A DNA stretch of 64,000 nucleotides from Verrucomicrobiota bacterium (lineage in GTDB: Bacteria > Verrucomicrobiota > Verrucomicrobiia > Verrucomicrobiales > Akkermansiaceae). Position numbers and translations under genes: made by a program. Positions within the stretch are counted from its first letter, which is position 1; every line of letters begins with the position of its first letter. Below the pieces are notes generated by a model, which worked only from the letters and a program-made list of their open reading frames with translations, made no database searches and was not told where the DNA came from. Location: the NCBI GenBank assembly GCA_026397725.1, contig JAPLUI010000325.1:1-64000 (forward strand). The letters run 5' to 3'. This document shows, piece after piece, positions 48,838 to 58,139 of this stretch.

Positions 48838-51800
48838 TCAAGGAGTGACCGCGATCCGATAGAAACGGCTGGGGAGCTTGCCGCCGCCGGGATCGCTGAA
48901 GGTGAGCGCGGACCCGCCGCCGGGTTGAGCGGCACCCGTGTCCACCCACGGCCCTCGCAGCGTGTCCGTGCGCTGGAGTTGATAGTTGTGGCCCGGGTAA
49001 GCGGTGATGGTGAGCGAGAAATCACCACCGGTCACCGCACACGACGTGATGCGGACGTTGCTGCGATCAAGCACAATGCCATGGTTGATGAAACCGGCCG
49101 GAAGAGTGCCGTTCCACGTCATGATATCTAACAACCCGACGTTGGTCAGGACACTGCCAATGGCGAGGATGGCATCGCCGGCGAGGCGGAGGGTGCCGTT
49201 GTTGGTTAGAGATCCGGCGCCGGTGATCGCACCCTGAAACACGGCATCGCCGGTGTTGCCGGCGATGACAAGATTGCCGCCATTGAGGGTCACGGCGCTG
49301 CCCGTGACGCCTGCTAGCGAGGCGACGGTCTGGGTGGCTCCGTTGAGGTCAAACACGGCTTCGGTGGCATTGAGGGAGAGCGCGGTCGCCGGTGGCAGGA
49401 TGTTGCCCACGGGTGCTTGACCGAGCCATTTCACTTGCAGGTAGCGCTCGTTGCGGAGGCGTTGGGTTGCGGCCAGCGCGCTCTGATAGAGAATCACCTC
49501 GGCCTGGGTCTGGTCGCCAGCGTGATAGGCACGGTCGCGGTTAAAGCCGTCCGCCTGCACGCCGCCCGCGGTGATGACCGTCGTGAGGTTGAAGCCGTTG
49601 TTGGCGGCGGTGGGCATCGGCGTGGCCGCGCCATCGATGCTGTTGCCGTTCAGATAGGTTCTGCCAGCGAGAATGTTGCCGTTGGTCCAATTCAGGGCGG
49701 CAGGGGCCCACAGCGGCGCGGCGGGGTCGGTGTCGTTGGGACGGTGGAAATCGTAAGCCGCGGTGTCGGTCAGCAGAAAGCTGCTGCCCTTGAAGACGGA
49801 AAAGACCGAGCGCAGATTGCTGGCACGGGTGAAATTGAGGCTTTGACTGTCGGTGGCGGAGGTCCCGGCCGTGAAATGCACCGCGCCAAGACCATGGACC
49901 GCATTGGCGACAAAGGTCGGAGCATGCCCGGTTTGGGGGGCCGCGTGAGACTTGTTAGGACTGAGATCATTCCACTGGTTCACACTGGCGGCATTGGCCA
50001 GCGCGAGGGTTGAGGCATCGAAATGGCGGACGAAGCCGGGAACAGGCGAGGTGATGGGCGGCAGCAGCCGCAGCGTGCCGCCTAACAGACGGGTGGCTCC
50101 GCCATGCGCCGCCGGATCGATCAGCGAGAGCGTGCCCGCGCCGGTTTTGACCAGGATGGTGGAGCCGGCCAGGCTTTCACGAAACAGGACGTCTCCTGCG
50201 GGAACTTCGATCTGGGTCCCGCCGGTGGCGGCGTCATCGGTGCGGATGTAGTCGGGGGTGGCGCTCGGGGCACTGAACACATCGAGTTGACGGACACCCT
50301 GCGCGTTGGTGGTGAGCCGGATGGCGGTGGCCTCCACCGGGGTGAAGGCCCTGCTCCAGACTTGGCTGTAGGCGGTGCCGCTCCATACCGAGGCCCACGC
50401 TCCGGCGGGGTTCCGGTATTCGAGAGTGACGGCGATGTTCTGCGCGGTAGGCCGGGTGCCGTTGTCAAATTGGATGTCGGTGCGGCCAATCGAGCGGGTG
50501 CCACCGAAAGGAATAGTTAGAGTGGCGGTGGCCGCGCCAGAACGCCATGACGTCGTGCGGTCGGCGTCGGCCGCCTTGGCCGCCTCATGTCCTAACAACT
50601 CATTGGTGGCGGAAGCGGCGGCAGCGGTGGCCAGCGAGCCGACATAGGGTTGGTGCCAGGCCAGGGCTTCCGCGCTGCCGTCGAGATCGAGGCGGATGAT
50701 GGTGTCGATGGCATCGCGGTTGGCTGCGGGCAGCGTGATGCGGATGCCGGAGGCGTTCTGCACGATGCCGGCAGTGCCGCCGGTGAGCGCGTCGCTGCCG
50801 GTGATTTGGCGACCCAATGCGAGGGCGGGCAGGGTGAGCGTTTCACCGGGCCAGTTCAGGACGTGGACGAAGATGGCATTGCCCTTGGCCACACTGCCGC
50901 CCCATTCCGCCGCCGCGAAGGGACCGGCCAGACCGCCGCTGAGGCTGGCCCCGTATTGCGCGAGCCATGGGCCGGTGACCGACGAGATGGCGGCGGCGGG
51001 GATGGCGGGCTGCCCATCGAGCATCTGCGGCAAGCCGAAGAGATGGTTTTGGTCGGCGCAAACGACGCCGACGAGCGTGCGGATGCGGTTGGCGGCGGTG
51101 CTCATGTCGATCACATCGGCCAGGCGCGAGGACGGGGTGACCGTGAGCGCTTGGACGGCGCCGTTGCGGAACTCGCCTTCAAGGATGGTGTTGCCGGGGG
51201 CATGAACCTTGAAGGAAATGTTCCATTCCTCAGGCCACGCGGGAAACAGATAGATCTTGTTGCCCTCGCTCTGGATGAGCATGCTTTCGAGGCCGTGGAT
51301 GGACGCGCCGCCGTGGCACTGGTCCGGGATGTAGTCCATCCGGGTTTCCCAAAACGCGGGGAAGCGCGGCTTGCTGGGGTGATCGGCGGGCATCGGTGGA
51401 TTGCGGAAGCCGCCGGCACTGGTGGACGGCGCTTCTTCCGTTAGATTTCTAACCACGAGACGTTTGGCCTCGAGCGGCAGGTTGAGGGCTGCCGCCACGG
51501 TGGGGGTGTAGAGCCAGCCGCCGGTTTCGTTGTACTGCCCGTCGGGCGTGCCATCGAAGGACAGCGAACGCGTGCCGAGGTCCCGGCGGGCGGCGGCAAG
51601 CAGCGAAGACTGCCCGAGCGAGGCTTGCCGGTAGGGCCAGACGGTGTAGATCTGCGGCAATTCCACCAATTCACGGCCGGCGTCACCGGATTGATAGACC
51701 GCGATCAGCTCCTGGCCGAGCACCGTCCGGGTGGGCACCGGCGGCAGGATGTCTAGCAAGTCCTGATAGCGGGCGCGGCGCTGGGTGCCGACCAGCGCGG

Positions 51801-54231
51801 GCTCGACCCGCAGGAGGTTCTGCAGGATCCGGCGCAGGGCGCTGACCTCGACGGCCGGGTTGACAACCGTTTGATAGGTCTCCACCGCGCCGGCTGGACC
51901 CATTACCATCTTGCCGTCGTTGTCGCGCCCGGGGTAATGGTTTTCGAAGAAGGTCACCACGCCATCGGCGAAGGGCAGATAGGTTTCGGCGAAGAAAGCG
52001 GTGTCGCCGGTGTGGTCGAAGTAGTCGGCCATCATCACTGACATGTCGGTCATGCCGCCGCGGTGATATTTGAGGTGCTGCGGGATGCCGGCGCCAAACA
52101 CGCTGACGCCGCCAAACCCGGCAGCCTCGGTCATCAGGAGTCCGGAATGGCCGTTCCAAGCCTGGCAGCGGGCCAGGCAAAGCGGCGTTGCTTCTTGGCA
52201 CAGGTCCATTACCGGCTTCATCAAATCGGTATCGCCGCTGGCCAGCAGCGGCCAGAACAGGTGGCGGGTGTTTTGCCACATGATGCGCAGGCTGCCCCAG
52301 TCGCGATAGTCGGCATTGACTGCCGAGCCCGTGAAGCCGCCCCAGGTCGGCGCGCCAGCCGGGACGTCCATGGTGAAAATCGAGCCGTTGTAGTTGGTCG
52401 GGTATTTCCCGCGCAACGAGCAGGCGTTGATGAACCGCTGATACGCGTAACGCTCGGAAATGACACGGGTCTCCGCCGGCCCGCCGATGTCGAGGTGGCT
52501 GCGATTCCAGAACGCGGACCACCACGCCTGGTGGGCGGCGAAGGCCTGGGCGTTGTCGAGCGCGGCGTGGGTTTGGGCGAGGGCCCGGATGGCATCGACC
52601 CAGGTGGTGACGGCGGGTGTTTGGTTAGACAGGACATCCACGGCGATATCGATTGCTCTGGTTGGGGTGGAGGAGGCGAGTTTCTGCTGCCCGGCGCGGA
52701 TCAGGCCGGTGCCGCGGATCAGGCCGCCGAAGGTCAGGTTGAGAATGGGATCGCGCAGCGTCGGATAGAGGCTGCCGAGGCCTTCGGATTCGAGGCGGCT
52801 GGCGAACGAGGACACCGTGTTGCGGTGCCACCAGACGATCTGGTTGGCATATTCGTCCAGGAGCACGTCGCCACGGTTGGCGGCGGTGGCGCTCGGGCTG
52901 GTCACCAAGGCCGGCGGGCGGAACGGAAGTTCATAGCTGGTTTCGATGGCGAGCGCCTGGTCACTATCACCTTGGACGTGGATGACCGGATGGTTGGCAT
53001 CCACCCACACCCGCAGGCGGGTTTGCGCTCCTCCGGGGCCCGCATTGATCAGGATTTGGCCGTTAGGCAGATCGAGGGTTTGTTGAAAGGGCTGGCCGCT
53101 GGTGAATGGATTGGGCGTCAATTTCACCCGGATTCTCCCCATCTTGAGGTTGTCGTTAGCCTCCGACTCGCTGTCGGAGCGGGCGATGTAGAAAAGCAGG
53201 TCGCCATCGCCCTCGACCCAGACGTTGAGGCCGGTCTCGCCATTGCCGAGCGGCATCGAGCCGAGCGAACTGCTGCTAGGACTCGTCCAGGTGAGGTTGT
53301 AATCCGCGAGCGTGCCGGGCGGCATGGGTGCAAGAATCGAGGCGATTGTGGCCGAGCCAGTGTGGCCGGCTCCGTCGTCCACGGTCACTGTCAAATTGCT
53401 GCCCCCCACCATCGGCGTTACGCTCACACCGTTCAACACACCGCTCGTAAAACCCGGGGAGGTTCCCGTAACACCCGCCGTGCCGCCAAACGCCACCGTC
53501 CCGGAAAAGCCCGTCACCGTTTTGTTAGCCGCATCCTGGGCCGTGATGGTGATTCCGGTGATCGCGGTTCCGAGCGTCTGTGGCGACGCAATGGGCGCAA
53601 TCGCGAAGTGGTCCAGGGCACCCGGCGGGGCGGCGGGGATGATCGCGAAGTGGTCAACCAGGAACCCGTTCCCGGACGCGTTCGCGGAGTCCAGGGTCAA
53701 GGTGTGGGAAGTGCTCGTCGCAGTGAACGAGATGGCCTGGGGCGCATAGTTCGCAAGGCCGGGGTTGGCCGGGAGATCGGCGGCGTTGATCGTCGTGGTC
53801 ACCGGGGGCGTTAGATCGAGCGCCACCGTGAATGATCCCGCGGTCACGTTCTGGCGCCGCGAGGCGTCGAACGTGATGGTGTAACTCTGCCCGACGATGA
53901 GCCCGGTAATGGTGCATGAGGCGGTGTAACCCGCCAGGGCATTGGATAGATTGAGGAAAGCCGTGCCGTCGGAGGCCAGACCGAAACCACAGCCGTTTTG
54001 CATGAACCAGCGGCCGGTGCCGGCACCTGGAGTATTGAAGGTCCACCCGGGGATCGTGCCGCCCACGGTATCCAATTCATAGAGTCCCACGTTGTCGGAA
54101 AAGTCGTTCGTTAGGTTTGCCCCGTTGGTTTCGAAGCTGCCATTCAGCAAGGATTGGGCGGAGGCAACAACGGGCAATATGGCGCAAGCCAGCGCCAGCA
54201 ACGTCGTGTGGATCGGATGGGAATCATTCAT
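48838..54231 (-). CDS. Giant secreted DUF5703/GH95-like protein with accessory domains
   Basis: 1,797 residues, signal peptide MNDSHPIHTTLLALACAILP. Order: a DUF642-like N-terminal module (about 28-200: NGSFETNGANLTNDFSDNVG ... FLVDHFAII) shared with the next gene; an Ig-like linker (about 207-300); a DUF5703-type start (DYNLTWTSPSSSSLGSMPLG, NGETGLNVWVEGDGDLLFYI); a long alpha/alpha-toroid part like GH95-type enzymes (YAYQRFINACSLRGKYPTNY, HRGGMTDMSVMMADYFDHTG, CHGGASIHGLESMLIQSEGN); an F5/8-type C region (SWRSGAATATLTIPFGGTRS); a LamG-like part (GFVRHFDASTLALANAASVN); a beta-strand-repeat piece and a terminal beta module (YQLQRTDTLRGPWVDTGAAQ). Intact in one frame. Probably a surface-bound or released glycoside hydrolase; substrate unknown, fucose or related linkages are only a guess from the toroid. 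Confidence 0.7.
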   Translation of the reverse strand: MNDSHPIHTTLLALACAILPVVASAQSLLNGSFETNGANLTNDFSDNVGLYELDTVGGTIPGWTFNTPGAGTGRWFMQNGCGFGLASDGTAFLNLSNALAGYTASCTITGLIVGQSYTITFDASRRQNVTAGSFTVALDLTPPVTTTINAADLPANPGLANYAPQAISFTATSTSHTLTLDSANASGNGFLVDHFAIIPAAPPGALDHFAIAPIASPQTLGTAITGITITAQDAANKTVTGFSGTVAFGGTAGVTGTSPGFTSGVLNGVSVTPMVGGSNLTVTVDDGAGHTGSATIASILAPMPPGTLADYNLTWTSPSSSSLGSMPLGNGETGLNVWVEGDGDLLFYIARSDSESEANDNLKMGRIRVKLTPNPFTSGQPFQQTLDLPNGQILINAGPGGAQTRLRVWVDANHPVIHVQGDSDQALAIETSYELPFRPPALVTSPSATAANRGDVLLDEYANQIVWWHRNTVSSFASRLESEGLGSLYPTLRDPILNLTFGGLIRGTGLIRAGQQKLASSTPTRAIDIAVDVLSNQTPAVTTWVDAIRALAQTHAALDNAQAFAAHQAWWSAFWNRSHLDIGGPAETRVISERYAYQRFINACSLRGKYPTNYNGSIFTMDVPAGAPTWGGFTGSAVNADYRDWGSLRIMWQNTRHLFWPLLASGDTDLMKPVMDLCQEATPLCLARCQAWNGHSGLLMTEAAGFGGVSVFGAGIPQHLKYHRGGMTDMSVMMADYFDHTGDTAFFAETYLPFADGVVTFFENHYPGRDNDGKMVMGPAGAVETYQTVVNPAVEVSALRRILQNLLRVEPALVGTQRRARYQDLLDILPPVPTRTVLGQELIAVYQSGDAGRELVELPQIYTVWPYRQASLGQSSLLAAARRDLGTRSLSFDGTPDGQYNETGGWLYTPTVAAALNLPLEAKRLVVRNLTEEAPSTSAGGFRNPPMPADHPSKPRFPAFWETRMDYIPDQCHGGASIHGLESMLIQSEGNKIYLFPAWPEEWNISFKVHAPGNTILEGEFRNGAVQALTVTPSSRLADVIDMSTAANRIRTLVGVVCADQNHLFGLPQMLDGQPAIPAAAISSVTGPWLAQYGASLSGGLAGPFAAAEWGGSVAKGNAIFVHVLNWPGETLTLPALALGRQITGSDALTGGTAGIVQNASGIRITLPAANRDAIDTIIRLDLDGSAEALAWHQPYVGSLATAAAASATNELLGHEAAKAADADRTTSWRSGAATATLTIPFGGTRSIGRTDIQFDNGTRPTAQNIAVTLEYRNPAGAWASVWSGTAYSQVWSRAFTPVEATAIRLTTNAQGVRQLDVFSAPSATPDYIRTDDAATGGTQIEVPAGDVLFRESLAGSTILVKTGAGTLSLIDPAAHGGATRLLGGTLRLLPPITSPVPGFVRHFDASTLALANAASVNQWNDLSPNKSHAAPQTGHAPTFVANAVHGLGAVHFTAGTSATDSQSLNFTRASNLRSVFSVFKGSSFLLTDTAAYDFHRPNDTDPAAPLWAPAALNWTNGNILAGRTYLNGNSIDGAATPMPTAANNGFNLTTVITAGGVQADGFNRDRAYHAGDQTQAEVILYQSALAATQRLRNERYLQVKWLGQAPVGNILPPATALSLNATEAVFDLNGATQTVASLAGVTGSAVTLNGGNLVIAGNTGDAVFQGAITGAGSLTNNGTLRLAGDAILAIGSVLTNVGLLDIMTWNGTLPAGFINHGIVLDRSNVRITSCAVTGGDFSLTITAYPGHNYQLQRTDTLRGPWVDTGAAQPGGGSALTFSDPGGGKLPSRFYRIAVTP
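53632..54125 (-). repeat. DUF642-like module, copy A
   Basis: Codes for the N-terminal module of the 48838-54231 protein. It is very similar in DNA sequence to 54793-55310 and 57224-57735, with shared stretches such as TTCGCAAGGCCGGGGTTGGC. The three copies lie within 4.1 kb on one strand. Confidence 0.75.
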
Positions 54232-54308
54232 GATGGGAAAGTGGGGTTGCTTTGTTGTGCTGAGTCGTCCGGGACTTCAGTTCGCGCTCAAGCACGGGCT
54301 AACATCAA

Positions 54309-54337
54309 GCCCGGTCTTCCTTGTCGGAAGACCGGGC
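54309..54337 (-). terminator. 12-bp stem hairpin between two giant genes
   Basis: GCCCGGTCTTCC (54309-54320) pairs perfectly with GGAAGACCGGGC (54326-54337) around loop TTGTC. It is 68 bases beyond the stop of the beta-strand-repeat gene (54405) and 78 bases before the start of the DUF5703-like gene. No T-tract. A related half-arm GGAAGACCGG recurs at about 54364. It may attenuate read-through. Confidence 0.6.
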
Positions 54338-54404
54338 CGAAGCTTTCAACCGCTTTGCACAGTGGAAGACCGGACTGTAGTTGTGAACTCAATGCCCCTC
54401 GCGC

Positions 54405-57400
54405 TTAGGGCTTGGTAACCTTGAGGCGGCCGAAGAGCGCGGCGTTAGATCCTCTTGGCACGGTGACGAGCACTTCATCAATGCCACCTCCGATATCCGT
54501 GACCACCACACCGGTGCCGCCCGGAATGGCAAGGGGGTTCCAGTCTGTTAGATTATCGCTGTATTGGAAGATCTGGGTGGTATCGGCAGTGGTGGCGGCG
54601 CGGCGATAGAAGGTGAAGACAAAATCCGTGGCCGTGGTGACGGAGCTGGGCAGGATGGCGGTGGAAGAGACCGCGGGATCCCCATTTTGCAGCACGTATT
54701 CCAGCAAATTCGGGATACCGTCCGAGTCAGGGTCGCCGCCGGGGGTGCTGTCCGAAAGGCCGGGAAATCCGCCGATCCACGAGGTGAAGGGGTCCGACCC
54801 CCCGGCGACGAGCGCGAAATTGTCCACCAGGAACCCGTTCCCGGACGCGTTCGTGGAGTCCAAGGTGAGGATGTGAGAAGTGTTGGTGGCGGTGAACGAG
54901 ATGGCCTGGGGTGCATAGTTCGCAAGGCCGGGGTTGGCCGGGAGATCGGCGGCGTTGATCGTGACGACCAGCGGAGAGGCCAAATCGAGCGCCACCGTGA
55001 ATGATCCCCCGGTCACGTTCTGGCGCCGCGAGACGTCGAAAGTGACGGTGTAACTCTGCCCGACGGTGAGCCCGGCCAGGGTGCATGAGGCGGTATAACC
55101 CGCCAGGGCATTGGATAGATTGAGGAAGGCTGTGCCGTCGGAGGCCAGGCCGTAGCCACAGACGTTTTGCATGAACCAACGCCCGGTGCCGTTCGGGGTA
55201 TTGAAGGCCCAACCGGGGATCGTGCCGCCCACGGTATCCAATTCATAGAGTCCCACGATGTCGGAAAAGTCGTTTGTTAGGTCCGCCCCGTTGGCTTCGA
55301 AGCTGCCATTGCCGAGGGCGATGGTGGGTGCTGAGGAATCGACATGCAGCACCAACTCGCCAGTGAACTGTGAGAAAACCCAAGTGGTGTTGGCACGGAT
55401 CATGGTCCAAACGCCGGAGTCGTTGATAAAGCTTCCCAGCGAGCTGGTGACCGTGAACGATCCGCCGTAGGTTGCGGCGATGCTGGCGGCATCGACGATG
55501 AGCCAGGTGTTGCCATTGGTTAGGTTGGCGGCTGCCAGCTCGAGATAGATTTCGCCGTCGAGGCTGACGGGGGGATTGCCGGTGCCGGTGATTTTGTTCG
55601 ATGTGTTGTTCAATGTGGGATGGAACCGGCTGCTGCCGCCGCTGGCGAGGACCAGGCTGCCGGCCTCCACGGTGGTGTCACCGCTGTAGGTGTTGGTGCC
55701 GGAGAGGGTCAGCGTGCCCGCGCCTTGCTTTGTTAGACCGCCCGCACCTGCCGCCTTGAGGTTGACGCCGATGCCAATGTTGAAATTGTTGGTATTGATG
55801 ATGGCGCCGCCCGATCCGACATAGCTGTTTTGGTTGCCGCCATAGAGCGTGATGAAGTTGGCGTTGTCCGCGCCGGTGACGGTGACCTGGCCGCCGTTGA
55901 AGGTCAGCCAGGCACTGTTGCCCGGGCCGTACTCGCGGTCGGCGACCCGGATCGACGGGGTGCGAAGTTCGCCGCCGTTGAGGAACAGGGCGAAGGTGGC
56001 CATGGTGCCGACGCTGCCATCGACGCCGTTGGTGGCGGTGACGGTGCCGCCGTTGATGTTCACGTTGCCCCAATCGGCACTGTAACCCGCGCCGGTCGGT
56101 GTCGTCAGGCGGGTGGTTGTCAGGGAGCCGTTTTGGATGGTTAGATTGGCGCGGCCAACCGCGGTGTCGCCGCCAACAGCGACGGCGGAGCCGTTGATGA
56201 CCAGGCTCGGGTTCACGCCGTAGAAGCCGCCATTCGCGCTGGCCCCCTGGACCACGAGGGACTTGGTGCCTAGGTCCACGGAACTTCCGGTTAGAGTGAG
56301 GGTGGAGGGACTCGCGGGGAAATCGACGAGCACGGTGCCGGCGCTTGAGCCGTTGGTGATGTCGCCGGAAAGGGTGGCGGAGGAATTCAGGAGGCTCCGG
56401 ATTGTGGGGCTGCCCGCGAGGTCGATGGCATTGGCGATGGTGCCCGTCGTGCTGACGCCAAGGATCGCGGCGTCTGTCACGGCTAAGTTGCCGCTGCCTG
56501 CGGCGCTGGGATTGGCCAGCACCAGCGTGCCGCCATTGACGGCAGTGCTGCCGGAATGGCTGTTAGAAGCCGTGAGTTCGAGCAAGCCGCCGCCGGACTT
56601 CACGAGGCTGAAGTTGTCCTCATCGGCACTCGCGCCGCCGAGCGTGCCGGCAAAGGCAGTGGCCGTCGAGCCATTGACCGTGAATACGGCGGCGGTGGCG
56701 CTGCCGTTGAGCACTTGGTTGGCGGTGCCGCTGCCAGCGCTTCGCAGGGCGCCGACGGACTGGCTGTTGCCATTCAATTTGAGGATGCCGCCGGTGTTGG
56801 TTAGCCCGTCACCCAGGGTGAGAACCGTCCCTGCGGGCAGGCGCTCGCCGCCTCCCGACAAGATGATCGCCCCATCGGCGATGATGGTGGTTCCGGTGTA
56901 GGTGTTAGGTCCTGCCAGGGTGAGCGTGCCGGTGCCGGACTTGGTTAGGGAACTGGCTCCGCTGATGCCGTTGGCATCCGTACTGTTGAGGGTGTAATTG
57001 AGGGAGTTGTTGTCGAAGCGGACCAGGTTGATCGAGACGCCACCGGCGGCGATGCTGACGTTGTTGCGGGTGACCGGGATGGAATTGCCATCGTTGTCGG
57101 CGAAGATCACCTGGATACCGCCGGCAGTCTTGAAGTCCCCGAACGCCTGGCCAGTGAAGTTGACCGTGGTGTCATCCCAGGTGGCGCTGGTTTCCCCGCT
57201 CCACCAAGCGGCAGGGGTGAAGGGCGCGGGAATGACCGCGAAATTGTCCACCAGGACCCCGGCCCCGGACGCGTTCGCGGAGTCCACGGTGAGGATGTGA
57301 GAAGTGTTGGTCGCGGTGAACGGGATGGCCTGGGGTGCATAGTTCGCAAGGCCGGGGTTGGCCGGGAGATCGGCGGCGTTGATCGTGACGACCAGCGGAG

Positions 57401-57851
57401 ACGCCAAGTCGAGCGCCACCGAGAATGATCCCGCGGTCACGTTCTGGCGCAGCGAGGCCTCGAATGTGAGGATGTAACGTTGGCCGATGTCCAGCCCACT
57501 AATGGTGCATGTGGCGGTGTAACCCGCCAGGGCATTGGATAGATTGAGGAAGGCTGTGCCGTCGGAGGCCAGGCCGTAGCCACAGCCGTTTTGCATGAAC
57601 CAGCGCCCGGTGCCTGCACCTGGGGTATCGAAGGTCCAACCGGGGATCGTGCCGCCCACGGTATCCAATTCATAGAGTCCCACGTTGTCGAAAAAGTCGT
57701 TTGTTAGGTCCGCCCCGTTCGTTTCGAAGCTGCCGTTACCGTCGGCGATCCCAATTGCCGCACTGGTTGAATGGATCAAGGCCATCACGGCAAGTGCCGC
57801 CAGTGGAATGGTTGGTTTCATGGTGGTTGTCGGTTTCGGGTTGGATTTCAT
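54405..57851 (-). CDS. Autotransporter-associated beta-strand repeat surface protein
   Basis: 1,148 residues, signal peptide near MKPTIPLAALAVMALIHSTS. A DUF642-like module (about 30-210) opens the protein. The centre (about 215-860) is a right-handed beta-solenoid with autotransporter-associated beta-strand repeats: SGTGTLTLAGPNTYTGTTII, GLLELTASNSHSGSTAVNGG, GAGTLTLSGTNTYSGDTTVE. A second DUF642-like module (about 865-1040) follows, then the SDGIPNLLEYVLQNGDP calcium-loop-like motif and a C-terminal beta module ending LFGRLKVTKP that may direct surface attachment. There is no autotransporter barrel. Probably an adhesin or glycan-binding scaffold. It is paralogous to 62219-64000. The promoter block at 57937-57985 lies upstream. 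Confidence 0.8.
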   Translation of the reverse strand: MKSNPKPTTTMKPTIPLAALAVMALIHSTSAAIGIADGNGSFETNGADLTNDFFDNVGLYELDTVGGTIPGWTFDTPGAGTGRWFMQNGCGYGLASDGTAFLNLSNALAGYTATCTISGLDIGQRYILTFEASLRQNVTAGSFSVALDLASPLVVTINAADLPANPGLANYAPQAIPFTATNTSHILTVDSANASGAGVLVDNFAVIPAPFTPAAWWSGETSATWDDTTVNFTGQAFGDFKTAGGIQVIFADNDGNSIPVTRNNVSIAAGGVSINLVRFDNNSLNYTLNSTDANGISGASSLTKSGTGTLTLAGPNTYTGTTIIADGAIILSGGGERLPAGTVLTLGDGLTNTGGILKLNGNSQSVGALRSAGSGTANQVLNGSATAAVFTVNGSTATAFAGTLGGASADEDNFSLVKSGGGLLELTASNSHSGSTAVNGGTLVLANPSAAGSGNLAVTDAAILGVSTTGTIANAIDLAGSPTIRSLLNSSATLSGDITNGSSAGTVLVDFPASPSTLTLTGSSVDLGTKSLVVQGASANGGFYGVNPSLVINGSAVAVGGDTAVGRANLTIQNGSLTTTRLTTPTGAGYSADWGNVNINGGTVTATNGVDGSVGTMATFALFLNGGELRTPSIRVADREYGPGNSAWLTFNGGQVTVTGADNANFITLYGGNQNSYVGSGGAIINTNNFNIGIGVNLKAAGAGGLTKQGAGTLTLSGTNTYSGDTTVEAGSLVLASGGSSRFHPTLNNTSNKITGTGNPPVSLDGEIYLELAAANLTNGNTWLIVDAASIAATYGGSFTVTSSLGSFINDSGVWTMIRANTTWVFSQFTGELVLHVDSSAPTIALGNGSFEANGADLTNDFSDIVGLYELDTVGGTIPGWAFNTPNGTGRWFMQNVCGYGLASDGTAFLNLSNALAGYTASCTLAGLTVGQSYTVTFDVSRRQNVTGGSFTVALDLASPLVVTINAADLPANPGLANYAPQAISFTATNTSHILTLDSTNASGNGFLVDNFALVAGGSDPFTSWIGGFPGLSDSTPGGDPDSDGIPNLLEYVLQNGDPAVSSTAILPSSVTTATDFVFTFYRRAATTADTTQIFQYSDNLTDWNPLAIPGGTGVVVTDIGGGIDEVLVTVPRGSNAALFGRLKVTKP
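54793..55310 (-). repeat. DUF642-like module, copy B
   Basis: Second copy of the module, near the C-terminal end of the beta-strand-repeat protein. Compared with copies A and C it has lost a few codons around NTPNGTGRWF. The rest is almost base-for-base the same. Confidence 0.75.
57224..57735 (-). repeat. DUF642-like module, copy C
   Basis: Third copy, at the N-terminus of the 54405-57851 protein. It differs from copy A mainly by third-position changes and a handful of replacements (for example QRYILTFEASLRQ against QSYTITFDASRRQ). Confidence 0.75.
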
Positions 57852-58135
57852 GGGCGATTGGATGTTGGATTAGGTGCTGGAAGAATCTTCCGCGTGCGGG
57901 ATTATCCGGAAAACGCATCGATGTGTTTGCAGCATGCCTGTAAATCACCGGGTTTACCATGGACAAATCCCTGAATTTCTTGCATTTTCCCAACACCCAC
58001 CGATACTCAGACGGCCATGACCGACGCCGGTGGCGAACGCCCGCATGAGAACCCTGGTCAGCAGCGCCGGCGCGGAGCGTGAATGGCAGCTTGCGGGGAA
58101 ATTCCGCATTCATCTGGTGGGCATGTATTTTGCCG
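57852..58135. other. Upstream region of the beta-strand-repeat gene
   Basis: This non-coding stretch holds the promoter block at 57937-57985. A frame continuing from the GH fragment runs through it to 57736 but its composition (random Arg/Ser/His) shows it is not coding. I see nothing else in it. Confidence 0.55.
57937..57985 (-). promoter_or_regulatory. Conserved promoter block with 20-bp dyad (site 2)
   Basis: Core GGTTTACCATGGACAAATCC (57951-57970 on the plus strand), the counterpart of 48562-48581. Flanks are conserved too (CCTGTAA on one side, AATTTCTTGCA on the other). On the coding strand TGCAAG and CATGGT are 17 bases apart. It is about 86-134 bases upstream of the gene starting at 57851. 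Confidence 0.6.
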
Positions 58136-58139
58136 AGGT

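Noticed and set aside
52063..53814. Plus-strand frame of 583 residues
   Set aside because: It is antisense to the DUF5703-like giant gene, which has a signal peptide and conserved domains.
57736..58139. Coding continuation of the GH fragment to the stop at 57736
   Set aside because: It overlaps the promoter block and the start of the next gene, and its residues (many Arg, His, Ser) match no barrel segment.
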